64,000 nucleotides of DNA from Paramecium pentaurelia (GCA_905183005.1 CAJJDO010000026.1:361717-425716), one strand, 5' to 3'. Shown: positions 25,432 to 38,504, counted from the first letter of the stretch. Notes: generated from the sequence alone by a model not told the origin. Numbers and translations: made by a program.

Positions 25432-26101
25432 ATGGCTCAACAATTATCAATTCAAAGATTACTAAGAGAATATGACAAATTGTAAAAGTTGAACAATAAT
25501 TAATTCATATGTGAACCAAATCCTACAAATATTTTTGAATGGCATTTTGTCATTTATAATCTGACTGATTCCTTTGCAGGAGGATATTATCATGGAATCT
25601 TATAGATGCCTCCAGATTATCCATTAAAACCTCCAACATTAAAATTTATTACTCCATCAGGAAGATTTGAAGTTGGAAAACCTGTATGTTTGTAAATTGT
25701 TTATATTAATTATAAGATCATTTACCAATTTTCATCCAGAAAGTTGGAGTTCTGCATAAACAATTGAATCTATGATGATCTCAATTATTTCATTTATGTA
25801 TACCAATGAAAATACAACTGGAGGAATTATAAGTAGTCATTTAGAAAAATAGAAATAAGCTTTAAATTCCAAAAAATTTAATTTATAAAATGAATAATTT
25901 ACTAAGATCTTTAAAAAGCACTTCGATAAGTTAAAATTGACTGATAATTATTAAAACAATTAGATTAAAGATAATTGTAATAATGTAAGTGCTAATATTA
26001 TTGTGGAAGAAGAAAGTTCAATAACAGCCAAATAATTTTTTATCGGAGGTCCTATTATCTTATTATTGATCTATTTTTTATTATAAAGTATAGTTGAATG
26101 A
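25432..26101 (+). CDS. Tail-anchored ubiquitin-conjugating enzyme (UBE2J/Ubc6-like)
   Basis: A 214-residue E2 of the ER-associated degradation pathway. Family hallmarks: PPDYPLKPPTLKFITPSGRF, the active-site Cys in GKPVCL, and NFHPESW in place of the usual HPN-type context, as in Ubc6. A C-terminal membrane anchor (FFIGGPIILLLIYFLLQ) fits ER tail insertion. One 25-nt intron at 25692-25716 ends in AAG and interrupts CL/SFTNFHP; the frame is only continuous when it is removed. It is divergent from the PSI gene across 116 bp. Confidence 0.93.
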
Positions 26102-26131
26102 TATATAAAACAATAAATTACTCTCAATCAT

Positions 26132-28273
26132 TCATTATTAAATTTATTACATTATCTTATCATGATCTTCACATCCTTTTCTTAATGAATTTATCCAACT
26201 AATAGGAGCTCTGGAAGCTACATAATTAACTAAGCTCTATTAATAGAATATTTTTATTTTACTTTTGGAATATCACCTTTAACATCATTATTTGAACAAA
26301 AATATAATCTACTTCCTCCTGGTATAGATTCTAAAATATAACCTGAAATTAAGGTTTCAGCTCTTATATGTCCTTTGAATTTAGGAGCCTTATTATGATC
26401 TACACTAAAATATAGAAGACAAGTTTTTCCTGGCTTTGGAAAATCATATTTCAATATTCTTTTCTAACAAAACTCTCTATTATCTACACATGGTGGACTT
26501 TTAACATAGTAATATATAATATCTACAATAGCAGATTCCCTCTCCAAAACTTAAAAACTCAATAAAATTTTATCCCATTTTTATCTATATTTTTCATTAT
26601 GTATAGCTTTTAATAAGATATCAATTGAAATTCCTTACAAATCACTATGACCTTTAACAAATACTGCAGGATTTCCAGGTTTAAAAGTTTTGTAAATGAT
26701 TAAATTTTCTTTTTTTAATATAATTTCCCATCCTTCAATAGGTTCTTCTATAAGACCAACTAATAATTTAAACTTTTCTTCCAGTTCAGCTGATAATTAA
26801 TATATTCTATCAGAATTGATTTAATTCTCTTCTGCTTAAAATGATCCTCTATTTATTTATTAATTTTGTTTGGAATGTTCCAATTATAGACATAGAATTT
26901 ATTATAACTGACTCTATTGTATCAAATTTTCTTGAATACATTGAGATCCTCTTTTTTCTATTTTTTCAAAATTATTTTATTATTATTAAAGAGGTTATTA
27001 TGGTTATTATTATTAATTTTATTGATTAATTAATTGAGATTATTATTTTGAGATATTTTATTGGTCATTTTTATCATCATATGATTTTGCCCTTGCTCTA
27101 ACTTAATTTTTCATAATTAACGGCACTTAAGCTTAAAATTCTTAATCTATATCTTCATTCATTGATATCATATCTCCTTAACTTTTTCTTCTTTAATGAC
27201 TTTTTGATTGTGATATTTATTCTCTATTTTATAATTATTATCTATAATTTTGTATTTATAAAAATTTTTCTAAATCTTCAATTTTAACTTTTTAATTGAG
27301 TTTAGCAGCAAACATTTTAATAAATTCAATTGATAATTATTAATCAAAATAACCTTATTAACACTTTAATACTATTTTGTTAATTTATAATTTTTTGATT
27401 TTTTTAATTAATAATTAGATTACATCATTTTTTTAACAATCTCTTACATCTTAAAATAATGTTAAAAATGGTATTAAAACATCTGAAACTGTTTCATTTA
27501 AAACATATGATATCTAAATATTTAACTAAATATTTACTTCATAATTACTAAATTTTGAATATATTATTTTTTAATCAATTATTTAAATATATTCTTTAGT
27601 CAATTTATAACTGAGACATAAAGCATAAATTGATTATTCTTTAGACAATTATTCTCTTATTTTTACTAATAAAGTCTAAGATTCTTTTTGAAATTTTTTA
27701 TCAAAATACTTATAATGCAAAAGAGGTTTGATCTCAGTTAAAATTCTTTAAACACAAAATCTCTGTAAGTTGATATCATTTATATATTTAACCATAATCA
27801 ATTTACCCTAAATCATCAAACTGAAATTTACCCATCTTAGTAAGCATTTTACTCTAATAACAAAGATATCAAATTCAGTTAAATTTATCCCTTTTGTAGC
27901 TATTTTTTTTGAGATCTTTCTTCCCAAATACCTTCCCAAAATTATACCTATAGCTCCTCCACCTATTGCTCCTAAAAAGGTAAATCCAAGTGCCAAAAAG
28001 CCAATCACTCCTAAAACTGCCATTCCTATTATTGTGCTAATTTAGTTTCATAAATTACCCTAAGTTCTAATTATTCCCAAGTGTAATATTAGTAAAAATG
28101 GTTCTATGTTCTAGTTTTTATTAATCGGTTAGTCCATAAATAGGCAAAAACGTAGCATCACTTAATAATTTATTAATTAATTCTTTAAGCTCCATGGGAT
28201 TATTGATTTTTTTTAAATACAAATTTACTAGTGAGGATAAGGATTTTGGATTTTTTAATTTCATGTTAATCAT
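26132..28273 (-). CDS. START-domain protein with N-terminal glycine-rich membrane segment
   Basis: One long gene of about 690 codons. The N-terminal part is helical, then a 22-nt intron joins it to a hydrophobic glycine-rich region (LGVIGFLALGF, GAIGGGAIGIILG) that looks like a membrane hairpin. A helical middle and a Gln-rich linker follow. The C-terminal 220 residues are a START lipid-transfer domain: GWEIILKKENLIIYK, WDKILLSFQVLE, YYYVKSPP, GSRLYFCSNNDVKGDIPK and VNYVASRAPISWI. A 26-nt intron lies just after GDIPK. The frame is open from the membrane part into START, so these are one protein. It probably binds or moves lipid at a membrane. Confidence 0.85.
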
Positions 28274-28573
28274 AATAATTTATATTATATATTTAATAAA
28301 AATTAAGTATGAAATATGAATAAATAAATAATTGTTAAATTCAAATTTTATTTTCAATTTCGATTAACCTATTATAAACATGGATTATATTAATTTTATT
28401 ATGAATTTAAAAATTATAGAAAATTAACATAGGATATATGCTTAATAATACCATAAAAGAAATATTAAAGACAAATTAATGTGACAATATTTGACCAACT
28501 TAATTTAAAATGAAAATCAAAAAAAAACACTTCCAAGTTAAATATATATATTATTTAATTTATCATAAATTTT
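28274..28573. other. Divergent intergenic region
   Basis: Three hundred A/T-rich bases between the divergent START-domain and SF3B6 genes. No gene or clear regulatory motif is seen. Confidence 0.4.
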
Positions 28574-28989
28574 ATGTCTAGATAAGTAATTAGATTGCCA
28601 GCCGAAGTAAATAGAATACTTTATGTAAGAAATTTACCATATAAAATTACATCCGAAGAAATGTATGATATCTTTGGGAAATTTGGAGCAATAAGATAAA
28701 TTAGAAAGTAAATAATTTTGATTAGATTATTTTAGGGGTACTCATGGAGATAAGAAAGGAACAGCTTTTGTTGTTTATGAGGATATTTATGATGCAAAAA
28801 ATGCTTTTGATAATTTGTCTGGTTTTAATGTTGCTGGAAGGTATATCCATTATTTTTTATTAATTCTTTTTTAGATATTTGATTGTGTTATATTATTAAC
28901 CTTAAAAAATGTAAGAGAGGTAAGACCTTGAATTTTAGAGAAAGTAAATTGAAAAACTTCGCGAATAATAGAGATAATAATAGCAATGA
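28574..28989 (+). CDS. SF3B6: Splicing factor 3B subunit 6 (SF3B6/p14)
   Basis: A 117-residue RNA-recognition-motif protein that contacts the branch-site adenosine within SF3b. The sequence RLPAEVNRILYVRNLPYK, then ITSEEMYDIFGKFG and GTAFVVYEDIYDAKNA are almost identical to animal p14, with RNP2 (ILYVRNL) and RNP1 (KGTAFVVY) intact. The tail is Gln-rich. Introns are 28708-28735 (28 nt) and 28841-28874 (34 nt). The stop codon is only eight bases before the next start codon on the same strand. Confidence 0.97.
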
Positions 28990-28997
28990 ATTTTATA

Positions 28998-30170
28998 ATG
29001 AATTAATAATTTACAGATATTATTAATGATTAACTCGATCCTATTCTGGGAGAATTTACATCTTAAACATTAACTTCCTCTAGCATTATAAACTCTCCTC
29101 TCAAACTTATAAGACAATCTAATGTGATAGAGATTTAAAATGTTCATACAAAATATAAACGAGTAATTCAAGAAACTATATAAAAAATAATTATTGAAAT
29201 TGAGAAATACTATCAATAACTTATAGAAAGAAATTAAGCTATCAATTTTAAACTTTATCAAAGAATTGCCGAATAAACATCAAATATGTAATAACTGTAG
29301 GACATAGTGAACTAACTGACTTTAGATAATCTACAGTTTAGGAATAAATAATATGAAGAAGAAATCACATAAGAATATTATGATCCACAATAATATACAA
29401 TTAGACAATAGAAGAAAGAATTATTGGAATTATATGATTTAAGTGATCAATTATAAAATAAATTAAACAGACAAGAAAGTATAAATATTTAATAGCAGGA
29501 TATAATTAGAAGATAACATTCATAATTAAATTTATATGAAAAATAAATTACAGAATAATAATAATTAATAGCATAACTGAAATTACAAATATTAGAACTA
29601 CAAAAATAACAGACTGAATTACAATAATAAATCAATATCCTATAGAAATAATCCTAAAAAATTATAGATCATGATGAAAGAAATGGTATGCATTCAAGCA
29701 AAGCTAAATATTCTAGTTTGAACTAAAATGAATCAATAGAAACTTAATAATAATCAAATAAATTAACATGTTAATTAAAAAATTTAACTACAACAGATCA
29801 AGACACTGCAACTTAACCATCTTAGAAATGCATATTGTAAAAAAGATAGAAACTCATTTTACATTCTTTAGATTATTAAAATTGTAGTGACTTTGAAGTA
29901 AGTGTTAAAAACAGGTAGTATTACTAAAATACAATTAAAAAAACTGAATTATTTGATATTTCTGATATAATAAAGCCAAAGCCCAAAAAAAAACCTTAAA
30001 TTTTAGATGATATATATTTATACTCTAATAGGTATAGAAATAGCAGTGTAGACTATTATTATGAACCACCAAAATAGTACAGGTTTAACATAAAGCAAAC
30101 TTTAAAATCTCCATTAAGTTAAAGGAAAAGTCATTATTCAAAGAAAAATAGACTATATACTTTAGAATGA
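28998..30170 (+). CDS. Coiled-coil protein, Gln-rich
   Basis: An intronless 390-residue protein. The N-terminal 80 residues are mixed; residues about 60-240 are a long Gln/Leu/Glu coiled coil; the C terminus is basic with SPLSQRKSHYSKKNR near the end. No domain is recognised. The start chosen is the first ATG after the SF3B6 stop; the distance of eight bases leaves almost no room for a promoter or untranslated leader, so its transcript probably begins inside the SF3B6 gene. Confidence 0.72.
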
Positions 30171-30237
30171 TGTTTTATTGTACTTATTTTGTTTTAAGAA
30201 TTAAATAAAATTTATTTAATCTTATTTTTATAATTTA

Positions 30238-31677
30238 ATGAATTTCTATTTCTTTATTTAATGTGCAGTTGAGGCAGAAGCAAAGCTCGAGGAAATAAGA
30301 ATACTTTTAGCAAGTTAGAATAATTTTGAACCTTTTACAAGTATAAAAATAAAAATAATAAATTAGCATACAAAAGATTAGATTAACCAAGAACTGGAGG
30401 ATTAAGACCTGAGAACATTTTGGAATTTTTATATGATAATGAAATTTAGGTCACTTAAGATCAACTTGATTATATTTTCAGAGTTTTAGATGAAGATTCT
30501 GATGGTTTAGTAACTTATTAGGAGTATTATTTTCATGTAAATAATTAGCTTCAAGAGTGCAATATTGCCTAAGATGAATGATTAGATTAAAGATTAAGCT
30601 TTAAATCATAAGAGTTTTGATCTTCCTGTAGATATGTAATTACCAAAAGAAATAGAAACATAATTATCATAATTTTTTATTTAGATAAAATAAAATTATT
30701 TGTAAATTATATTATTATTTCTTAGATAATATTAGTAAATACAAGAAAAAATTGATTTGAATTAATTGGATATTTATGATAATGATAATTAAATTACAGT
30801 AGATTCATTGAAGAATTGGTTATAATAATAAGGGGAAGATATAAGTGAAGAAATTCTATAGAGTTTTGTTACTATTATTTAAGGATAATAATAATTATTA
30901 TAAAATTTATTAGATCAAATTTATACTTAAAATTAGGATGATTAAGAATAATAAGGAGAAGAAAATGTTGATTAAGAATAATAAAAAGAAGATTTAGAAT
31001 AAGAATTATAAGAAGAAAATTTAGAATAAATTTAATAAAAAGATGAAGATTAAGATTAAGATTAAGATGTAAATAATACTTAGTAAAATAATCAATAAGA
31101 ACCATTATCATCATAAGAAATAGAAGAATAATCTAAGGATTACAAATATCTAAATCATGACTCTTATAATGATATAGATTTATAAATTCAATAATTAAAG
31201 AATAAAATAAACAAATTAGAAGTTGTTTTAGGATAAAAGAATACATCACATATAGGATCACTATTGAATAATGAATACAATAGAGAGTTATTAAACTTCT
31301 CAAGAATTAGTTACCTTAGAAAATTCAATCCATCTCCTCCATAACAAAGAAATGATTTAATAAGATAATAATTAAAGATAGAGGAAGAAATTAAAAGAGA
31401 AGAAATAAAATAAAAAATCATTTTAACATAATTAAATAATTCAGGCAATATTAATTATTCTGGTTATTATTCAAATAGATATTAAAAGTATATTACAATT
31501 ATTATATTAGTTAAATATATCAAAGTCCCCTTAATTAATCAAATTCAAAGTATATATCTGAACTTTCTGGAAATAAAGTAAGATTATTTATATAGTTTAT
31601 AGTTTAGTGGCAGTAATAGGAAACAATATCCAACTTCCTTTTAGAAATCAATTAATTTTAGCCATAGAAAATTTTGA
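30238..31677 (+). CDS. EF-hand protein with acidic Q/E-rich middle
   Basis: A protein of about 434 residues. After AEAKLEEIRILLASQ it has an EF-hand-like pair: YKRLDQPRTGGLRPENI and a full loop DEDSDGLVTYQEY. A further degenerate loop YDNDNQITVDSLKNW comes later. A long acidic Gln/Glu/Asp stretch (around 30930-31080, including repeated Asp-Gln) and a coiled coil follow. Five introns (26, 37, 24, 23, 25 nt) give a sum divisible by three; the 37-nt one (AAG acceptor, after YFH) is the least certain. It is probably a calcium-responsive structural protein of cortex or cilia, by analogy only. Confidence 0.7.
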
Positions 31678-31715
31678 AATATATAAATAATATTGTTTTT
31701 TTAATTTTATTAATC

Positions 31716-33249
31716 TCATTTTTCATCAGGTGTTGGAAAACTCTTTGGATCAAGAATGAATCCTTCACCTGATTAATCGTATTAATTTCCATTTGAATAA
31801 TAATATTAATTCTAATGTATTTATTATGAATCCGTTTATCCAATCTAAAAGATAACTCTATTTTAATTATTTCTATTTCTTTATTATCCATATTAATTAT
31901 TATAATTGTTATATTAATATCTAACATTTTTGTTATTTTAAACATAATGCTATTGATTAGGTTAAGCAGGCTTATAAGCTTTGGTTTAATCAACTACTGA
32001 AGGATCCATTGCTTTTAATTTATCTAAGGTTCCTTATAATATCAATTATAAATTGTTTTAGAATTATTCTAAATATATCCACTTTCCAGGAGAACCCCAT
32101 GAAATCATGAGATGGGATTTTAAATAATTTTATGAATACCAAATATCCATATTTTTAGTTGGAAACCCTCCTTAAGTCTAAATAAAAAATCCAAATTACT
32201 TTGTTTTATTTATCAATATAAAACCATAATGATTCATTAATGTCTTTGTTATGTAATTGAGCTTGTATAGAAAATGGTGATGTTTTAATTTATTCACTCT
32301 TAAAAAGAACAGAAGGCTACTAATCTAAAGTTTTAGAATGTAAATTTTCATTATTGTTATTAAAACCCAAAAGTTAATTTAATTCATCATCACTAATACA
32401 TGTTTCTTATTCTTTAGCTGTTTCTTCTTATTTATTATTATTAATTTAAGTTTAATGATATAATTGTCTTTTTTCTATTTCTTCAACTGTTAAAATATTT
32501 TGATTGATTGTAACAGGAGTTTATAATGGTTCAATATTTGAAGAAAAGAGTTCTAAGAGTTTTTATTTAGTTTCAATAGCAGCTTATGATTATTTTAATT
32601 CTTATTCTCTTTTTTCTCTATATTTCTATTTTTCGATTTCAATACTATTAATTTCTTCTTATTTAGTTTAAAATTCTTCTATCTTTTATCTTTTTTCTTC
32701 CTGTTTTTTTTCAAATGTACCATGATTTTTTTGATATTGTTCTCTTTTTTATTAAATTTCATTTTCTATATCATTTAATTAAAAAGGGGCATTGAACTAT
32801 GACTCTTGCATCCATTGAGGTTCTTCTTCATCACTATGATTGCAATGTGCTGTCTAAGAAATAGGTTTGAATGGTTTAGTTGCAAATAATTATGGTATTT
32901 TTTTGGTCAATTAGATGATGTCTTCTGGTGGTTATATATATTCTTTATAAGCTGAAAGTAATAATTTTGCATCATAAACATTATTTGAAGGCTAACATAA
33001 TTATTATTTTTCTAATAATATTAATATGATAAATACATTCATATTCCACTCTCTTATTATCATTTTAATAGTGTTATCGATTATTATAATATTTTTTATT
33101 TCTTGAAAATCCATCATAATTATTATTATTATTATGTGACTATTACTAATTAATTATTGAATTACTTTTCGATATGGTTAAGAATCTCTTTTTTATTCTT
33201 ATTGATCTTTAGCAACATACTGAACTTGATGATGATATGATTTCGACAT
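31716..33249 (-). CDS. GYF-domain protein
   Basis: A 488-residue protein after three introns (20, 25 and 22 nt). Its N terminus is Asn/Gln-rich, the middle is a charged coiled coil, and near residue 330 lies a GYF-like domain: SLWFYIDKQNKTQGGFPTKN then DIWYSQNYL and HLMISWG. In GYF domains this fold binds proline-rich peptides in splicing and translational control factors such as GIGYF and CD2BP2. The signature W-Y/F-Y...Q-G-F...W/Y motif is kept, although the strict GYF triplet is modified. The tail is Gln/Asn-rich and ends PKSFPTPDEK. Confidence 0.7.
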
Positions 33250-33975
33250 TCTTTATATTTATTCTTTTTTTTTTTAAATATAATTAGAATTGCTAATTAA
33301 AATTTTATTCATTTCATTCTCTTTTTTGTATATTAGTTAAAATTCAAAATATTCTCAATAAATATTTAATTTCTAAAATATTATCTTATCATTAATATAA
33401 TATCTATTTCAAATAGTCTATTTAATTATCAGTCAATAAATTTATATAAAGAGAAAATCTAATAAATTTATTTCTAATTATTCCTAAATCTCTTATAACA
33501 TATGTGTGTTTGATAATTCCGAATTTCTAATTCTAATTTTGGATTTAAACATGATTATAGCAAATTTAATTATTAAAAAGAGAAGTTAAAAAGTTATTTT
33601 TTAGTATATTTAACTGAAATAAAAGATTAAAAAGATATTTAAAGTGTATTATGTTATCTTAAATCTATTTCCTATATTTAAATTAATGTAGAATTTATAA
33701 TAATATAAATTATTTTATCAAATTTATATATGTCTAAAAGTATACTGAAATAAGAATAAATAACTGAATAAAGGAAAATATTAATATCTGATAAATGAAA
33801 TTAATATTTATAGGTAATTAATATAATACAATAATGACTATTAATTTATTATTTTTTAAAGAACATAATAAGTATATATAGTCTTTTCTTACAAATATAT
33901 ATTAGTTAAGTATTGCAAAATGTATGACTGAGTTTATTTATTAATAAAAATAATATAATATAAAATTTATCTCCA
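33250..33975. other. AT-rich divergent intergenic region
   Basis: About 725 bp between the divergent GYF and Pinin-like genes. It holds only A/T-rich low-complexity sequence; no ORF, RNA gene or repeat family can be supported. Confidence 0.5.
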
Positions 33976-34948
33976 ATGAATGTAGATGATTTAAGAAATA
34001 AATTGAATGAATTAAATAAGAAGCAGGTTGACATTCTGACTTAAAGAAAGACAATAATAAAGGAAATTAAGAATTTCTCATTTTAGTATATTAGTTATTT
34101 ATATTAATTAGAAAATAAGATAACAAAAAAGTTAAATTAAATAATGGAAAGGAATAGGTAAATATTATTGTTTAGATTGTTTAGAAAGCATTTCAATTAA
34201 ATCTTGTGGGTGCAAAGGAAGAACGTGCAGAAAAGTAAAAGTTGCTTGATGAACAAGTACCCACTACGTTGAAAGAGAAGGATAAACGTTTAGCAAAATT
34301 CTTATTAGGAAATCATCTCTAAAAAGCGAAATAAGATTTGATTGGAGAGAAATAAAAAGTAAATTTGCTTTAACTTATTATTTTAGTTGGATAAATAAAT
34401 AGAAATAAATAAGAGATTAGATGATAAAGATAAATAGGATTTATAAACCCTTAAAGAAGATTAAAATGTATTTGTTCTTTGATAAATTTTTAGAAAAAGA
34501 AGAGTTAGTTAGTAAATGAAAGGAAGGAATTGGAGCGAGAATTAGCTGCTGATGAATATAAAAGATAGGTATTACAATAAAAATATTTAAGGTTCTATTG
34601 CTTGAACTATAAATTAAAATAATGAGAGATTTTTTTATAACAAAGTAATATAATTTGATGAACATTTTAGAACATATCCTCATATTTTATGGTAGCCAGC
34701 TAAAACCAATGAGGGTATGAATCCTCTAAAAGAATATAGTACTTAAAAATTCAATGTAAAATATTGATTTTTTAAGAAAATAGGAGATGGAGAAGGATTT
34801 GAAGGAATAACTGTTGAGAGCATATACTAATTTCACTGAGTCATAATATTCGAAGTTAAAGGAATAATAAGTTTAATAGGAGCATGAGAGTTCATAATCA
34901 GAAAGTGAGGAGTCATAAGAAAAACAGAAAGAAGAAGGGTAAGAATGA
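33976..34948 (+). CDS. Pinin/SDK/MemA-domain protein
   Basis: A 262-residue protein interrupted by seven introns of 23-28 nt; their removal gives 263 codons including stop. It has an N-terminal coiled coil, then KDKRLAKFLLGNHLQKAKQD, a long helix with RKELERELAADEYKRQ, and FITKTYPHILWQPAKTNEGM. This order, and especially the last segment, matches the Pinin domain (compare the family motif in which a basic helix leads to RTKTKPHLFYIPG). The tail is acidic and Ser/Gln-rich. Pinin is a nuclear protein tied to the exon junction complex and alternative splicing. The very high intron density in a putative splicing factor is notable. Confidence 0.75.
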
Positions 34949-35133
34949 TGAAAAATTATAGGTAATAATATATAAGATTTAGTTTAATAAATATTATAAA
35001 CTTGTATAATTATTATAAATCATATATATATCAAAAAATGATATTCAACCCATTAATTAAAAAAATGTCCAGTTAATTTGTAAGTATTTTAAAATGTTTA
35101 ATAATTAATTTTTTACATAACAAAAAGTCTATA

Positions 35134-36220
35134 ATGATAAATAATCTTAGAAGTTAGGATAGTGTTCAAATGTCTATGATGCAATAGCCATTTTCTTTTT
35201 AAAATGTTTATCATAGTTTTGATGGTAATGATTAGAGAATAAAGGTAAATTGTTAAACAATAATAATGTAGATAAATCAGCTACAGATAATTTAACATAA
35301 ATTCATAAAGTGTCTTAACAATCTAATTCGACATTAGAATAATAAAAAGAAATCCAATATAATTATTTTACCAAATCAAAATAATTAGCTATATGTATTA
35401 TTGACTTCTTAAATAATAGGTTATTTTTGAGGACGATAAAATCTTGAGAAAAATTAAAGTATAGGAATCTAATGATAGTACTTTCATGTCTTTTCCAAGA
35501 AATCAATTTCCATTAATATAATGTAACAATTTAAATAATCATTAGATTAACCTTATCCTTAGTTTTATGCAAATTATCCTTAAGAATAATTTCAAACCTT
35601 TTAATACTAAATAACAAATCCAATCTTATAATCTTAAGATAGATTCTTAGTCTAACCAAAACAACTACAATCAAGTCAGCATTTTCGAACATCTGATTTT
35701 TAGTTTTTTGGTTCTCATGATGATTCTGAATCTATGGAACCTCAATAAGTTGAAAAGGATAGTAAAGAACATAAAAATACTTATTTTAAATTAAAAAGTA
35801 AGATCAAAAAAGGAAAAGTAAATGATACTAAAAACATTACTAAAAACTTTTCTAAAGCAATAATTAGCTATATTATATAAAATAAGGATATTGGATTAAA
35901 AATAATGAATTGTGAATAATTTGAAGAATTTGTAACTATTTTAAAAGATAAAAAAAATCAGATGACAAATATTAAATAACTTAGAGAACTTTGGGTTGAA
36001 ACTAATTAAGAGAAAAGTTAATAATTTAATAAAGCATTTCGAATCTTTAGGTATTATTTTTTAATAGATTATTTATAGTGAGTATTTTTTAAAACAATAA
36101 TCAGTGTCTTATATTTATAATTCAAGAATAGCAAACACTGGATGGCATTTAAAATATAGATATAATTTACTAAGAGCTCTTAAAGAACCAGAAAATTTTA
36201 AATATATCAAAGATATTTGA
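35134..36220 (+). CDS. Hypothetical protein, structure partly unresolved
   Basis: A protein of roughly 330 residues. Clear coding segments are HSFDGKLLNNNN after a 20-nt intron, a Pro/Tyr/Gln-rich stretch (PYPQFYANYPQEQ), a basic segment, and a C-terminal domain ending IYNSRIANTGWHLKYRYNLL...NFKYIKDI. I recall this C-terminal type from unnamed ciliate proteins. One junction in 35300-35430 does not close: the exon sum is one base off. Introns of 23 nt (GTA...TAG near 35520) and 28 nt (near 36055) are well supported. Function unknown. Confidence 0.55.
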
Positions 36221-36268
36221 AATATTGAATTTTAATATATATTATTATATTTTATTTATTTATAATTT

Positions 36269-38163
36269 TCATACATGTTTACTTAATGCAGCTTTAACTG
36301 ATTTAGCAATATTGGTTTAATCCTTTTTTTCATCTTCATTATTAGTTTATTGTTATTATTATGGTTTTTAAGTATATTTCAATAGAACATTTCCAGTAGG
36401 TGCTTATTATTAACTAAGTAGATAAATTAAAAATATTACTTTTATTATAGCTTTTTGAATTAAACACTTGGAGAGACAAATTAATTCATATTTGGAGATT
36501 CTTGTGTAATAATTCTTAATTACCTTCACAAGCTACAGTTCTTCCTGTAATAACTGGTGTTCTCATGATCATTTATTAGTCTTTATTTTAAACTTCTTTC
36601 ATTTTATTAGTTGCCTACATAACTGGAGATTTAATGGGTGAATTGGTTAATTGATTTATTCTAAGCATATCGAATTTGGCTGCTCTAATTTAATATATTT
36701 GTTTAAATACTGTTCATTTATTTATTAGATTCTAACATTAAGACCTGGTTTATCATCTATATCTCCAATATTTCCATCATCTTCCTATGAAATATTTACA
36801 GTTTTCTCGCATAATGCAACAAATTCATATTTCAAAGCATCAACAGCTGTAATTCTTTTCTTAGGAGATGGTTCCAACATATGTTTTAGTAATTCAAAAG
36901 CTTATGGTGGTACAATATCAAAAACTGGACTTTTAAAATTGATTTTAGCTTCTTTATTTTATTAGACTATTGTATTATAACTTCTTCCAGGGAATCCAGG
37001 CTTTCCAGTTAATAATATATGAAAAACTAATCCAAGAGAATAAATATCACAAACACTATCATAAGTTGTTGTCATATCAGTTATATTGATAACTTCTGGA
37101 GCCACAAATCCAGGAGTACCACATCTGCAATAAAGATAAACTGGAAGATTTACAAAAGTAGCTAAACCAAAATCTGCTATCACCACTGAATTGATATCGC
37201 TATTATCATTTAATCAATAATAATATTATACTTTTATTCTTTAAATAAAATGTTTTCTAATTTTAGATCTCTATGCATAATATTCTTAGAATGCATATGT
37301 GCTAATCCTTCTAAAAGTCCTCTCATTATTGCTTGAATTTATTTGTTTGTTAAAATGACTTTCTTTTTCATTATTTCATATAATTATCCTCCTTATAATA
37401 ATTCCAATCCCATATATAAAGAATTCTAAGTTTCATAAACTTCATATAATTTCATTATATTAGGATGATCAAGTTCTCTCATTATTGTTATTTCATTAAT
37501 TAAACCTTCCTATAAATTTATAATTATATTTCAATACTTTTCCATTTTCTTCAGCATAAACTGCACTTTTTGAGAATGCTTTAATTGCCATTTATTATCC
37601 ATCTTCAATTCTTTCTGCCAAATAAACACTTGCAAAATTTCCCTTTCCTATCTTTTTAAAGACTTTAAACATATGATGAAATCCCATCTAATTGATTTTC
37701 TATCCAAAATATTTTCTAAATGTTTTTAAAATCTCTTAATCACCAGTGAAGTCCCAATATTTTTCTGTATTCTCACTTTACAATCTTATATGCAAAATGT
37801 CACCTAGAGTTTATACATCTTCAGGTTTGACAATATCAACTCTATTAGAGTGAGGAGTATTAGGAGTAGATTTTTTTTATGATGCATTGGCTTTCAAAAC
37901 AGGTGCATCTCTAAATATTTCAAATCTTGTAGTAAAATCCAAAGGGAGTAATTTATGAACATGCTTACTTTTGTCCTTTTCAATATAACTTCAATTACTT
38001 TGAATAATAATATATGTTTTTCAGTTATTACTAAATGTCTTTCATGTTACTTCTTTCCTAACTTTTTCACTGTGGCTTCAAATTTAGGTTTAGGGAATAC
38101 AAAATCTTAAGGCACAGATTACCATAATGGTCCTTAACCAACTTATGCTTATTATTATTACAT
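36269..38163 (-). CDS. CAMK-type protein kinase with N-terminal PH-like domain
   Basis: A 578-residue kinase; six introns (23, 28, 32, 26, 23, 26 nt) give a clean frame. The N-terminal 120 residues resemble a PH-like module (KKQHERHLVITEKHILLFK) seen in many ciliate CAMK relatives. Catalytic motifs: KIGKGNFASVYLAE, AIKAFSK, HRDLKLENILF, ADFGLA, CGTPGFVAPE and DIYSLGLVFHILLTG. All catalytic residues are present. The C-terminal tail has several Ser/Thr-Pro sites (NSPIKSPVM, MRTPVI) and a Gln run. No calmodulin-binding or EF-hand segment is obvious. Confidence 0.9.
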
Positions 38164-38504
38164 TTAATTAAATATAAAGCAATCTAAATTAGATTTCTCT
38201 AAAATTAAGTAAAATCAATTAAATTATATAAATCAAATTAAACTAACATGAATTAAATTGTATTATATCGATTTCTTTCATAATTACAGTCTTTTTTTAT
38301 TTAAAATTATATTACTTAAACTATTTTCTTAATTTAAATTATATAATTTTTTATTATTTAAGTAATAATCAAAATTATTATTAATACTATTTCTAAGAAT
38401 ACAGATTTAAAAAAAAAGAATTAATATAAATCTAATAAATAAATAAATCTTATATAATATGAGAAAATGGTGAATTACACCAAAAAATGAATAATATTTA
38501 CTCA
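38164..38504. other. Intergenic region
   Basis: About 340 A/T-rich bases between two genes on the minus strand. I see no gene here. Confidence 0.4.

Noticed and set aside
27066..27083. Apparent ATGA overlap between a membrane-protein gene and a START gene
   Set aside because: On rereading, the frame here is TCA TAT GAT GAT, with no TGA; the ORF continues into the START domain, so it is one gene.
30875..31114. Minus-strand hydrophobic ORF opposite the EF-hand gene
   Set aside because: It is the shadow of the acidic Gln/Glu stretch; the + strand frame has clear domain context.
36301..36345. Possible frameshift near the C terminus of the CAMK kinase
   Set aside because: Recounting the T run (seven) shows the frame is intact and ends KSVKAALSKHV.
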